This document shows, one piece after another, positions 44,352-57,770 of a DNA stretch of 64,000 bases. The position numbers and the translations under genes were made by a program. This DNA comes from Delphinus delphis (taxonomy: Eukaryota; Chordata; Mammalia; Artiodactyla; Delphinidae): positions 33,708,431-33,772,430 of the forward strand of contig NC_082696.1 in assembly GCF_949987515.2 (NCBI RefSeq), written 5' to 3'. The notes under the pieces were generated by a model. The model did no database searches. It saw nothing but the letters and a program-made list of their open reading frames with translations, and was not told the origin of the DNA. Each line of letters begins with the position of its first letter. Position 1 is the stretch's first letter.

Positions 44352-47300
44352 GATGGAATTTGAGAAGTGGTTAATAATAAAGGCTTTAGTGTTTACCATC
44401 AAGTCTTTCTTTCACCCACCGACTAAAATTTAGGAGGGAAATGTGTAGCAGAAATCATATATGAATATTCTTTTCCAAATACAATGAGTAATATTTTAAT
44501 AGTCACTTTGGGGATGCATTTTTGCATCCCTTTTCATGCCTAACTATCTGAAATGTTTCAAAAGAAACTTGAGAGTGTTTTTTTCCATTGGTTTCAATTT
44601 AAAAAAGGGGAAAAAATAGCTTTTTGCTTTACTGCTAAGGTGTATATCCACTTGGCTTCCAACTGCATCAATCCCTATCAGATGACTGTTGCTGTAACAG
44701 ATTTACCTGGCAAGCAATTCTGTAGTCTGCTAAGGAAAACCGTTCACCAGGGAATGAGTCCATTTTACTTTGTGTTTTTAATTAAAGGTGTCTAATGCTG
44801 GAGTGCCTGTTGCTTTTCCACTTTTCAAACATCACAATTCTTCTTTATTTTTCTTAATGTAGAGTCTGATTTACATTAATTTCTTTGTTGTTGTTAATTG
44901 GAATCAGGCTGTAACACATTCAAAGAACAGACTTAAGCCCTAAGCAGTTTTTTCCAGGCAGCTTTTAAAAATCTGTCCTCAGTAGAAATTTGGGAGAATT
45001 GTTCCTCCAGGGACTGGTGTGATTTCCAGCTCTGAATTCTGTTATATTCAGCTTATAATGGCTCACAGTGTGAGCTACTTCTAGTCTAAATAAGTGCTTA
45101 GGCCATATCTCAGGGTGATTAATGACTGAGTGGGAAAGGTAAACACAGCACTTTGTAGACTGAAGACCAGAACAAACCAGTCTGATTCTATTCCCTTCCC
45201 TGGCCTCTTGGCCCAGGTCCCCTTCCTGGATTATTCTTATTACTGATTGGAAGTCTCCACTCTTTTTTTCTGTATGAGTATGTTGGGGTGTAGCAGGAGC
45301 ACAAACCTGAGAAATCAGGAAGTTTGTGTTGGAACCAAGGATTGTACATTGTCTCTAATACATTTTATCTCGTTAGATGTATCACATTATCACAGCCTGT
45401 AAATAATTTTTTTTCCCCTAATTTTCTCAGCCAGTGTATTAGGTATTCTCTACGATCTTGTGTGTGTTTGGTAAGTATTAGCTAGTTATGTTCTCTTTCA
45501 AGTGTTTGATAATAATAATAAATAGACTAGGGCTAAAGACTGAGCCCTGTGGCTTTGTGCAGGATGGCTTCTTCCTGCTTGATAACAGTGCATTAGTCGC
45601 CTCTTTTTCCAGTATAGAAGTTAGACGAGTCAGAAAGTGACATTACTGTGTTATTATGCATTTGTCATTTCTGCATATTGCCCATAAGGGGAGTACAAGA
45701 GATTTTATCAAAAATGCTTTAGTGAAATATGGACAAATTATGAACTGCATCATTTCCTTTATCTATTATTCTGGTAGTTCTAGCTTTTTGTTGGAATTAC
45801 TCAGAAAATATTCATTTAAATATTAAAGAGAATTTCACTGCGAACTTGGAAACGTTGATTTGTAGGATTTTTAACTCAGTATGTTCAGTATGTAAAATAA
45901 TGGGACTGTATTTGTCCTTGTGTTCGTATATTACACTCATTTTTATTATTCTCAGTATTCGCAAATAGCACATTGGATCATTCAGCCATTCATTCAGCAA
46001 ATAGTTTTAAGTACTAGAGAGGAGACCATGTACTTCTCCAAGTTTTCTCCATAACTTAAGAGTATAAGTTGTTTGGACTAGGAGGCTGGAATTAATTCAA
46101 GGTGCTATTAATTTAAGCCTAAGTGATTGATTGAGGTCATTTCATAAATCATGCTAGAATGTTATTCTAACCACAAAGAAACTAATGTCTATTCTTTCCT
46201 CAACCTTTACTTCTTTGGCCAGGAGTCTCTTATGAGCTAGGCTGCCAAAGCTCAACATCGACTCTCCACCCCAGTTATTGATCTCATTTCAGAATCAGCC
46301 TCTATATTACTATTTCTAGAGTCAGGGTCAGCAGGAATATTGTTTTGAGAGAAGAAGTTCCATATTTCATTAGGGTAAACTATGATTGTATTCTAACCTC
46401 TCTTTTTAAATTGATTCACGGTGTTTTGACAGAGCTCTTACAAGCCTGTTCTCTAATAGAGGACAAAAGATAACCATTTTCTTATAGATAGTTTTTCATC
46501 ATTTTGTTATCTCAATCTGAAAGTGGCATACATTGACAACTGCTCCAGCTGTTAATGTGTTATTTTCTTTTGTCAGTGTACTGTGACTGACATTTATTTG
46601 AAGGACCCATACAAGTTACCTTGGGTTATACTTCATAGGTAGTATTTCTTAAGCTTAGCTCCAATTTAAACTTCCTATATTTGTTTTACTGAATTACTTT
46701 TTTTTTTTTTTTCCAGTCAACTGAAGCAGACAGCTGCTTTCACATTAGTGAAACTTTTTCTCAGGTTCACACTGTTTTGCCATGCTATAACGAATAGACT
46801 TTCCAGGCAGCACATCATGCACTGTCTTTTAGTTAGAGAAGACTTAGAAAAACTTTTCTAAGAAAATCTCTATTCTTGTGGTGTTGCCCTCAACAACAAA
46901 GGGGCACCCGTGTGGACATGGTCAAGTTTTTTTAAGGCAAGATTCCTTAATTCTCATTAAAGTATATGAACTCCTTATACATAATTTCTTAAACTTTAGA
47001 GTTTGTTGAAACATGTGGCTGCATTTAATTGGCATTGTTGAATAGTTTTGTGCCATAGCCCTTTTCAGGAAGGGGAGCAGTCTTGAACTCATTGGAGCTC
47101 ATAGTCTAGAGAAACAATATTTGGGGAAGATTGCTCGAAAGATAGGCAATCCTTTTTTCCTCTAGGTTTCCCATATTATCTAGAAGCCATCTCCAAATCA
47201 AACCAGATCTTGAGAGACTAGCACAAGGAACACGTCGCTTTGACTCCCAAAGAAATTATTTTAGTGAATCAAATTACACTGGGAGCTGCATGCTACATTT

Positions 47301-48119
47301 ATTGCCAGAAAGCTTAGAACCAATTTATGGCTCTCTAATATGAAGTATATAAATGTTTATGGTAAACATATTTGAGCTTTATTTCTGGCTCTAATTGATG
47401 TCTTTATTCTCATTTTTCTCCTTCTTTCTCTCTGATTTTACACTTGTGGAATTTTCTTGTGGTTAATGTATCTTTTCAGCTGCCTTTAGTCTTTTCTAGA
47501 AAGGAGGCAGATCTAAATAAATAAATATAAAACATCTGTAAGCAGGAAGGAATAGTTAGGAAAGAAATAAATTTGTTTTCTTTTTGAACTTCTTTTGAAC
47601 TTCCGTTCTATGTTTAAAGACAATATTTTTGCTGTCTTAAGATGTACTGGTAAATGCTGTTAGTAGACATAAATAAATTTATGTTTAAATTACTTACAGA
47701 CATCATAAAACTTTACATATGTTGCCTCGAGCAGAATCTTTTGCTCTTGTTTATTCAATGATTTAGTACACTGGCATTTGTAATTAAGACATACTATATA
47801 TTAACAAATTATTTTAATATTTAATTATTTAATACTTAATTGATATTTAATTAAATAAGGTTATCTTATGTACATATTTCAAAACTCTTTAAAGGTTTAC
47901 ATGCACCATTATACTGGTTAAATTCTACAAAGTAAGCATGGCTTACATATAATACCCCCATTTTGGAGGGTTGGTTGGTTTTGATTTGCCCCAAAAAACA
48001 AAGAAAAATATATCATGTGGCAAAGAAAAGTAAGATACTCAATCTTGAAAGAACCTTAAGAGTTACTTATAATTTATCAAATATAACAAGTTATCTTTTT
48101 AGCCCCAGAAAAAATGAAT
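44352..48119. other. Largely unique intron, no recognised gene
   Basis: AT-rich DNA with few repeats I can name. A T-run followed by CAG near 46699-46720 looks like an acceptor but has no supporting exon. Frames at 44553-44795 and 45812-46000 show no known domain. Confidence 0.45.
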
Positions 48120-48280
48120 ATTTAAAGGGATCTTAGAAAGCATTTTGTCCAGCTTTCTCATTTTATGGGTGAAAATAATTGGGGTCCTAAATTTGCCACT
48201 CATGTGATATTGTACAATGGGTTATTGACAGTGGGATTTCAAGTCCTGTCTCTCAGTAACCAGTCCTCTTTGTGTTGTGC
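48120..48280. repeat. L3/MIR-like remnant
   Basis: 'aaagggatcttagaaagcat' with 'tttgtccagctttctcattt' and later 'gggatttcaagtcctgtctc' resembles ancient L3 or MIR-type repeats. Confidence 0.5.
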
Positions 48281-48761
48281 CATGTCTCCTGTTGCTGTTG
48301 TCCATTCTCATTCCAGAACACTCAAATGAATATTAAATCTCCTTGTAAAGTCTACTCATTGAGACCACGCTTACCCCTTGCAATAGAGTTGAGTAGTCTA
48401 ATCCTTATTCCCGATGATTACCATCAGAAACTTCAAAACCTGGTTCAGTATTTTTCTCCTTTCAGTCCCTCATTATTGTAACCATTCCTGAAATTAATGT
48501 ACTGCTCTCACTTACCAATTTAGTATCTCTTTTCTGTTTACAGACAAATAGACCCAGAGGGGGCTATAGGCACTTAAACTCCTTCTTTACCCATTTCAGG
48601 TTACATTATGGAATCTTCCTGTTAGTTATAAACAAACAAACAAAAACCCCACAAATAAATAAATATATAGAGTAAACCATCTCAGGGCTCTGAGCATTGA
48701 GCTTCACACTGAAAAAAGTAAACAAAAATATATAGAAATAATTCTTGCAGTGTTGCATGCA

Positions 48762-48975
48762 AAGTAGGAGCACAGGCTTTGGAATCATTTGAGTTCATTT
48801 ACTGTGAACTCAGTGAAATTAGTCAACATCTGTGAAGCTTAGTATCTTCATCTCTAAAATAGGGATAATACCTACATCTTAAGTGTGTTGTTATGAATAA
48901 AATGAAGCAGTGTCGTGTGCTGCACATGCTGTTGAAGCACAAGGTACTTGTGCACATGGTAAGTGTTCATACTAG
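48762..48975 (+). repeat. MIR SINE remnant
   Basis: 'aggagcacaggctttggaat', 'agtatcttcatctctaaaat' and 'agggataatacctacatctt' give the sense MIR core. Confidence 0.8.
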
Positions 48976-51900
48976 TGTCTGATGTATTGCAGTCACATAG
49001 ATTTACTGATTCTTCACCGGGGAAACAGGAGGCTAACATAGCTTATGGTGTAATTGGATTGATAGTATTGCAAGGTGCTTTCAAATGTGATTCTGTTGAA
49101 TAATTTTAGTTATCAGACCTCAGCAGCAACAAAAAGGCCATGTTCATTCATATTGCTTTTGTTGATTAGCTTAATAAACCAGAAATTTGCCTTTTGACTT
49201 TTTCCATGATAATCAAAAATGGTACAAACAGGTATTCATTTTATCCAAATCAGGCTATTTCACTTGACACTCTTCCATGAGCTGGCCTACAGATTTAATG
49301 GTGAGACAACCTACTTGTAACATTTAGGAGGTATTTCTGAATCATTTGTCTGTACCCAGAATAAAAATGCTTTCAGGTGTGTTTCTGTGGTGACCAACGG
49401 AACAACCTGGGCTTTTTATATGAGTGTGAATGCCAGTGATTTCCTCTGCAGATATATCTGCCCATGGGACTGTGACATAATTTTAAATTTACTTAGAATT
49501 TTAAGTCCTAGGAAGCAGTTCACTGTGACTCGATGGTAAATTTTAAAATGCTCTCAAAAGTATTTTCAAGTTATATTTTTAATACTGAGGTATCTTTATA
49601 GACTCATAGTAATAATTTATTTAGCCAAATATTTGATTACAGTTGTAGTTTTCTGATTTTTATAGAATGGCAGTGTCTTTAAGAGATGGAAAATTGATTT
49701 AGTTATCAGAGACAAAGTCTGGGCAGGGAGACTCTACCCAGTGTCCTAGGAATGCACTTCTTCCAGGAAAATAAAAACAATAACAACAAAAACAGCAATA
49801 TGCTGTTGCTGTTGTAATTTGTAAAAATCTTGTTTATTTGAAATAGTGGGTCATTATTTGGACTTGCTATTTCTATTGGCCAACATTTTAAAAATTATAA
49901 TTATATCATAAAAGTGGAATTTAAACATTTGCCCCTTACAAAATAAGATCTTGATCTTTTAGTGACATTAGTCTAGTGGTTTATGTTGTTTTCACTTTAC
50001 TATAATATATTCAATAAACTATGTTCACTAATAATTGAAAAAGGAACCCTGGCTTATCTATATAAGTATGTATTTGGGAAAGAGATGGGGTATAACTTTA
50101 TAATAATAGTTTTAAATTTTATTCACTGAATAATTATTTGATTTTGATAGTGAGAAGAAAGCTTGTAAAATTCATACTATTATGGGGCTCTTGAGACATT
50201 ACAGTAATAAATTGCTACTTCTGCATTGACTAATATTCCACATATCCTTACTAGAATTCTTCTTAACTGGGAATTCCATGAATGTATTCAAGGGTGATGA
50301 TTCTAGATATTCCTGTATCCAAAATAGAAGGACTGTTGGTCCATTTCGCATGGACATCCTTTGGTCTAGAGTTCAATCTTGAAGTGATTACAGCCAAAGA
50401 CATTGCATGTTAGATTGTAAACTTGAAGGAATTTCGAAGCCTCAGGTTCAAAATCTGGGGTCTGTGGATCACTAGGTTGTCCAGTTTTGATCTTGAACTG
50501 CTTATAAACTTAATTTTACATACTCTATTAGGGTAGAGGATCTGTGGTTTTCACAGAGTGGGTTTTGGGACTTCACAAAGATTAAATACCACTGCTTTCT
50601 GTAAGTACTTGATATATTCTTTAACAGCGTACTAAAAATCCATTGTTTATTATTTTTAACTTACGTTTTCATGGTTAATCCATATGTGTTCAAATCCATT
50701 ATAATTAACACATGCAAAACATTATGGTTGATATTAGGGTTCTTGTTTTAGAAGATTGAATTGTTAATATAATTAAGGGTGCTATTAATATGATAATACT
50801 TATTTTCCTGATAAACTTCCAATTAAACTTCCCAGTTTGATATTAATTTTACATGTATTTGTTCCATCTCTCCCAAATAGAGTGAATAAACCTGTCAAGT
50901 TTGTTAAGGGCACAGAGCATTGGCCAGAGATTATTCAACAATAGTCTTGGAAGAGAACCAGAGATACTATAATCACAGTTCGCCAAGTTTGAGTAATGAT
51001 TTCTTCAAAGTTGAGAACACCTGTGTGCTCGTGTTTTTTTGAATCCTTTAGACTTTGATCGAGGAGGGGGGCTTCAGAGCTTAGGCCAGGATGCCAATAG
51101 AGATTTGCACCTGATCAGACCTTTCTTTTTTTAAGTAGATAGTAACTGCTTCTGCCAGAAAACCAGATCAAAGCATAGCAGGGGAGATTACTACATTGGT
51201 TTTATCAGCCACTTTCCAGTTACAGCTCTTGTAAAGCTGATAACAGTGTGGGGGGTGAATAAAATCATGTGCTTTCAACCTTCCTGTGGTGCTTTCATCA
51301 TGATTTGTTTAAGAACCAGGGAGGACCACGTCTACAGTGTGTGGACACCTGGTCGGTCCCCTCTCCATCCCTGTCAAAGTTTAAAGCTCTTAACTAGTAA
51401 TCATTGCTCTCACTCCAGGGCAGTTGGGTACCATGTTTCCTTTGCTATTAACGTGGCAACTGCTGTGGCACCTTTGGCACCTGTTTTCTGCCAGCCATCT
51501 CAGTTACCTTGGATTAACTTCAGATGACTGGTTTTTGGAGGTTTGTGTTTCTCCTACTGTTATCAAGGCAAAGGGTTGCAGTTTCTATTCCCTCCCTCCA
51601 CAGACCACAGCACTCATGCAGCCTTTTGTCTGTTTTTTTTTGTTGTTGTTTTGTTTTGTTTTAAAATTTCTTCAAGGCTGTTCTTGATGTTAAGGAGCTG
51701 AATAAAGCAAGTCTTACTTGCCACAGATTGGCAGTCGAAGTCAGAATCCTGGCTCTTTTAAGATTTAAAAAAAAAAAGGGCCATAGCTACCCAGTCCTGC
51801 CCTCTTGTTTTGTATAGCATATATACTAAAAAACAAAGCAAGAGTTAGAATCTTGGCTTCTTGATGCCTGACTGGTTCACTGATTCCTGTGTGGCAAAAT

Positions 51901-52270
51901 GCTACACTGGCTACATTTAAATAGACTGTTTCCTGAGATGGTTTTATTTTTATTTTTTTGGTGGAGAAATAAATTAAAAATTTCCTGAGTAGCATTTTAA
52001 ACATATGTGCACTATCTGAATAATCTTCAAAAGTGCATTCTAAAATCCTGGGTGCTCATACTCTGCACTCCCTAGAGACACATGTATATATGATGTTTCT
52101 GAGATTTCTGACATCTGTACCATATGTGGAAAATGCTCAGAACTGAATATATGGAATTGCCTCTTTTATGTGGAATACGTTTATTTTGTAGCACTTTGGT
52201 TCTCCTCTTATAGCCAATGTGTACTAATTACTTACGGCCATTGTATATGGTCTTGTAAAGTTGGGGAATG
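48976..52270. other. Largely unique intron, no recognised gene
   Basis: AT-rich. A small hairpin of A/C and T/G triplets lies near 49784-49818 ('acaacaaaaacagca' against 'tgctgttgctgttgt', 13 of 15 pairs). Frames at 51246-51687 (+) and 51765-52004 (-) show no known domain. Confidence 0.45.
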
Positions 52271-52279
52271 AAGTTTAAG

Positions 52280-52450
52280 TATCTTGACCTTTGAACCAGT
52301 AGAACTCAGTTAAAGTCCTGTTTCTGTCTCTAATATACTGAAATTGTTTTGAATCCAATTTAACCTACGAGTGTCTCTTTTTTTATCTGAAAAAAGTGTG
52401 ATGTTATTAGACACTTCCTAAGGTTTCCTCAGTACTGAAATTCTAGGAGA
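52280..52450 (+). repeat. Possible MIR remnant
   Basis: 'ctttgaaccagtagaactca' and 'gtcctgtttctgtctctaat' and the later 'tttatctgaaaaaagtgtga' are in MIR order but badly decayed. Confidence 0.4.
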
Positions 52451-55400
52451 TGACTTGGAATATAATTTTACTAGTTAAAATGATTATATTTGTGTATGAA
52501 TATATTTGCATTTTTCTTTTGTTTTCATAAGGTATGATTGACATAGTCATAATTTATTGATGTCAGAAACTCTACTCAACTTATAACATTATTCCTATGG
52601 GAAAGCATAATCCTGTTTACAGCTATCTGTAAGATGTGGTTTCTAGGAAACCATCGTGGCCCAAAAGTAAGGACTGCCTGCTATGAGTTAAAGATAACCA
52701 GCTAGAAAGTACAGTCAGCAGAAGGGAAGTTAATTTAATTGGTTTAAAGACTTTCTTGTAGCCACAGAGAATGCTAAATTGATTTTGCCTTATTACATAG
52801 AAAAACTGCAGCACATTCATTAAACAGGAGGAGTTACTTTTGGAGAATATATTACCTTCTACACACTACACCAATGATTTTAAGATACTTAAAAACAACG
52901 ATCCCAAACTTATCATCTGTCAGTTCTTATCCCTAGGACTTGTGCAGGTGGTAAAGGAAATGCATGTAAATAAACAAAGATTTTGCATAAACATAGCTGG
53001 CTACTTTATGTTTTCAGTTATCAATAGTTTAGACATGCACTGTTTATATTTACTCTTTATACTTCAACTGTGTCCTGATTTCTATATTTCTATCAGTGAC
53101 ACAACATTCTCAGAATCTCTCTGGTTGGAAACTTTGCAGTTGAAACTGATTCAACTTTACCATGACCCAAACTGCTCTTCATTTTATCATGATAAAGTCG
53201 GTTCTTGAATTGCATTGTCTTTGTAATGTGTTTCATGTCTGGGTAACATTCTTTATTCCCACCATTACCTAGATTTCTGTATGTCATTCTCCTGATTAAC
53301 TGGCCTCTCTGGCATCAGTATACAAAGTTAAGGCATCCTGCAAACTGACTTTGGGGATTTAAAACCCTTTGCCTGTTTTTCAGGCCCCTCTAATCATACC
53401 CTTTTTTGCTTTCATGTTAGTTGAAATGTAACCTTTTGAGCCTCTCCAGCTTTACCTAACTTTTAGTCTCTCCTCTGTGTTTCAGCAGATCTATGTAGCT
53501 ACAGCTACCACAGCCCATATAATGTTGTTTTGTAACTTCCTTCATTTTACCTAGTCTCTGGCTTCTTGATTGTTCGGATTGTCTTTATTTTAGCTTTGTA
53601 GCCAAATGTCCTGATACATTGCCTGACATTATAAATAGATGCTTTTAAAAATTATTTTTTCTGCTGCTGAGCACAGGATTCATGTATTCTACTGTAACCT
53701 CTCTTCTCCATATTGTCTTGCTCAGTGCTGGGCACAAAATTAGTTGCTAAAATTAAAAATTGCCACTTGAACCCTTATCTCAATTTAAGTACTTCTGTAT
53801 TTTTGATTTATGCTATTTAATGATTTTTGTTTCACAGATATTTGCCTATTCAAAGCATTCTTAGTTTTAGTACTTAAAATATCACGTACTACTTTTTATA
53901 CATGTAATTGTGGAAATTTAGTTTTTCTTCATGTATTTTCAGTGACAGGTTTACAGCATTTACTTGTAGCCGTAGGCTTACAATTAGGCAATTTCATTCT
54001 TATTCTAATAATGGAGAAGTTAATGAATTTAATGACTGGATTAGTTACAAATTTTTGCAGGACAGTTAGATGCCATTTTCTTTTTTTATAAGATTGATAG
54101 ACTCTGGAATTTTGCAGGCCATTTTATTAAACTGTTTGCCTTTGTTTTATCAAAGGGAATAAATTCCTGCCCTCTGGGACTTTTCTGGAACTAATTATCC
54201 CTGAGCTTGTGAGCTTGAGACACTTTTACCACGTTGCTCTCCTGTCTGATTTGACAGGGGAATTAATGATTGATGTGATCTCTTTTTTCTGTCTGTAACA
54301 TCAGAGAGATAGCTTATTGTATACGATTTCACCTGAATTGTTTCTTTTCACGAGGGTAAAAGTACAAGAAATGACTGAAGAAGATCACATAATAGATGAA
54401 CAGTCACAAGGCATCTTCATTGAGTTCATATTTACATTTTATTGGCAGAAAGCAAATGATAAGACTAATGATTATTTCCCTCAGGATGTTAAGCATACAG
54501 TTCTCCCTTTCCTAACAAGGTAAGGAAAGAAATCTGAAAAGTATCTCTCAAGGCAATACATTAAATCTTCTACTTTTGTTTGTAGACTCATTAATAAACA
54601 CTTTATCTTATTTTGTCTTAAGAGACTATATAGGTAGCAAAAAATAAAATACTAAGGATGGGTTCAAGATACTGAAAATAGTTTCCTTTAGATGACATTT
54701 ATATTAAAGAGGACTTAGTACTCCAGATAAAGGACTGATTTAGGGGTAGATGATCATATTATTGTACAGTAATTTAACTAGAGCCATTATGTTTTAGAAA
54801 TTGTAAAACAAATGAATTGTTAAAAATAATTTTACTGTTCAGTGGGGCACAGTGATTATTACAGAATAATGATAGTTTCTATTGGTAATGCAGCTGGCAA
54901 ATACAAGTAAACTGCTTTACTCTTTTTGTCTGTCTTTGATGCTTTGCCTTTCTGAATATGGACTGTTTCCCAAGAAGACTGAAAGCATAAGTGTTTCTAA
55001 TAGTTCTCTGTTTTATATAAACTTTAATTAATGGTTCTCTCACTTTCTTTGCATTTTATATTTCCTCTCATGTAAGAAATGTCTTTTTGTGTTCAATACG
55101 GATTACTCTTGGAATTTAGTGACAAAGGTGGGTTAATTTAAGTCATCACCATCAATTTAACAAGCACCTCTGGCAATATGTTTTTCATTTTTTAAAAATT
55201 GTATCATGAAGCAAAATGATAACAGCAATGATTATAGGATAATCACACACCTCTGGGCATAAGAATGGGAAAGGTGCAAACAAATGCATCTATTCCTTTG
55301 ACATGATGATTATTTCATAATAACTGAGTGCTTCATTCCAGTCTTCCCTGCCGTTACTGTCCCATTTTTTTCCCTTACTCTATTAGACTGAAAGAGGAAT

Positions 55401-55899
55401 AATGGAATTTTTCTCAAAAATATGATGTTAAAATATGATGCTGGTAGTTTTATGATGGTTATGAGTATATATTTCAGCTCAACTGTATATTTCCTTATAA
55501 TCACAAGGAAATCAGAATGGTCCATTAGCCCAAGAAGTTTATATAATAGAGAAAATAGATTTTCTTAAGCTCTTTTGTTCATGCCTTTCCTAATACTTAC
55601 CAGATCTTTTTTCATAAATCTCAGATTTTAACTTACATTCCATTGCTGCTGACAGCTTTGATATACATTCTTGTGTGTGTGGATTTGCACTATTCTTAGG
55701 ATATTTAAGCTAGAAATGAACATTTTACTCAGTGTTTCAGGGACCATACGTAGCTATGGTTCTAAGACCACAGACAAGGGAGTTTTATATGTTGTTGCTG
55801 TTAACTGTGGCGTCTTGTGGGTTGTTTGGTCAAGTACTTAGTGTAAACTGTTCTGGGGGAGATGTTTTGTGAATTGTTGGTAGTAGCTGAGTATTGGGG
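52451..55899. other. Largely unique intron, no recognised gene
   Basis: AT-rich. The 122-codon + frame at 52840-53208 and the frames at 53810-54091 and 54317-54523 have no domain I recognise and no splice or promoter context. A weak L2-like pyrimidine-rich stretch lies near 53380-53640. Confidence 0.45.
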
Positions 55900-56070
55900 G
55901 AAGAGTTTTAAAAAGTATCGGCTTTAGGATTAAATCCAGTTATAGTAAAATCCCAGCTGAATCGCTAGCTATCTTTTTCCTTATAAACTTATTTATGGCA
56001 TCTAGACCTCAAACATTTTCAGAAGGGCCTAAGGCACTGTGTGGCAAATAAGTGTTCAATGAATAGTAGT
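55900..56070 (+). repeat. MIR SINE remnant
   Basis: 'cggctttaggattaaatcca', 'aatcccagctgaatcgctag' and 'aataagtgttcaatgaatag' are in sense MIR order. Decayed. Confidence 0.55.
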
Positions 56071-56364
56071 TCTTTGTTTTTTCCATCTTATGTTTGCCCT
56101 CATGTTCATAAGTTTGGTTGGACTATGTGTGTTGAACGGGTGGGAGGGTCTGAGGTAGTGGTTGATAGCTTTGTATAGAGACACGAATAAGACACCCAGG
56201 CATTGTTCTATTCCTGGGGATAACATGAGTTACTCAAGAGATTCCTGAAATCCTGAAAGGTCATTATAACTGTTTCTTGTCAACATACTGGAGGCCTTTG
56301 CTGAGAGCTGTAGGAAGCCTCACTGAAGTCATGACCCTTCTTGATGGGACTCTGATAGGAAATG

Positions 56365-56560
56365 AAGAATTTATTGAATGCCTATGTATTGAATCCATGT
56401 TAGAACAGTTCACATGTTATCACATGAGCCCCTCAAATCAGCCCTGTGTTTCAAAGAATGAAGAAGGGATGTGGGAGGCTCATATAACATTCTCAGAGTC
56501 ACACAGTAAATGATGACCCAGGATCCCAGCCCAGGTGGGTCAAGGCTGAATTATAAACCT
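56365..56560 (-). repeat. MIR SINE remnant
   Basis: 'tttattgaatgcctatgtat', 'cctcaaatcagccctgtg' and 'cagagtcacacagtaaatga' follow the antisense MIR order. The 78-codon + frame at 56277-56513 lies across it. Confidence 0.65.
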
Positions 56561-57449
56561 AATCATGGCTATTTTTGGTTTGTATATTTTACATATATAT
56601 GTGCCCACATGTTTTTATTCTTTGTTTTTATTATAGATGTGAAAAAATATATAAATAAAGGAGAGATTTTTCATCCCATGAAACACAAGTTTTAAATGAT
56701 ACAGCAGTTAATAGGTTTTGGTGAAGTAATAAACGATAGAGAAATAAGAGAAAGAACATAAAATAGTTCATATTTATTGACTGACCTAGTGACTTCCATT
56801 CTCGTAAATTGGTTTAAGAAATGCATTACATTTTTGCCTGTTCAAAGATGCATTTATAGCATGTAGATGAATCAAAGACTTTCCTCCTTTTCCCATTAGT
56901 TTGTACAGACTCGTCAGTGATATTGATTTGTTATTTTCTGGGTGTTCATTAATATGTGGATATGTTGTTTCTGCTTGTTCCTGAAAATCTAAATATCAAG
57001 CGTAGCATTTAATTAGCTGTACTTTTATAAGAATAATAACATAATAGCCAATCTCATAATAAATAATCAAATGTTTCATTGTAATATTTGTTGATAATCT
57101 CTAGAACAGAGTGAGATCTAATATTCGAGTGGATTGCTTAGCAGTTTTCCCCCCAAATTACACTCTTCTGTATGCCTTCATATTCTACTTCCATTTCATG
57201 TTTTCACTTACATCCACAGGCAAGCCCTGTTGGTTAAACAAACTTGGAAATGCTTGGAAATGTTGTTCCCAAGAAGCACATAAAAGCTTTTGAGTTGAGA
57301 CTTGGTTTAGTACAAGATCGTTTGATTTCTGGCACCCTGTATGCCTTGCCTGAATTCTTCCCTTTGGCATTGTTGTATACTTAGCTGTGTAATCACTACC
57401 CTGGTCTTCCGGACATGTTGCCTTCCCTGCTGGCGAACCAGAATCATGA
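56561..57449. other. Intronic sequence, no recognised feature
   Basis: Unique AT-rich DNA. Opposing small frames near 57111-57370 have no known domain. Confidence 0.4.
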
Positions 57450-57610
57450 TTCTAGAGAGACCTTACAGATATTATGGCCCAGTGATTTAATTTTATGGAA
57501 GAAAGAATTGTGGCCCAGAGACATTGACCCAGTATCACCTGTAAGTGGCATAACCGGGATTAGAACCTGGGCCTGATTTCTAAAACCAGTGTTCTTTAGC
57601 TCATACCTAA
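57450..57610 (-). repeat. MIR/L3-like remnant
   Basis: 'attgtggcccagagacattg', 'gtaagtggcataaccgggat' and 'tagaacctgggcctgatttc' follow the antisense MIR/L3 core. Confidence 0.6.
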
Positions 57611-57629
57611 CTGTGTAGGCCTTTGAGTG

Positions 57630-57770
57630 TATTCAAGTTTTGGCTTGTAGGAGAGCATAGTATTTAATTTTTCTCAGCTTCATTTTTAGTATCTGTAGGG
57701 CATGACTGTTAATAACCGTCCTACCTACCTTGCATCTCTTTTCTGTGAAGCAAATAAAAGAAAGTAGTGC
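57630..57770 (+). repeat. MIR remnant
   Basis: 'tttaatttttctcagcttca', 'tttttagtatctgtagggca' and 'ataaccgtcctacctacctt' are in sense MIR order. Confidence 0.5.

Noticed and set aside
46699..46722. Strong acceptor-like T-run followed by CCAG
   Set aside because: No conserved peptide and no convincing donor follows. T-runs ending in AG are common in introns.
52840..53208. 122-codon + ORF
   Set aside because: No domain, AT-rich, and a chance frame is the simpler explanation.
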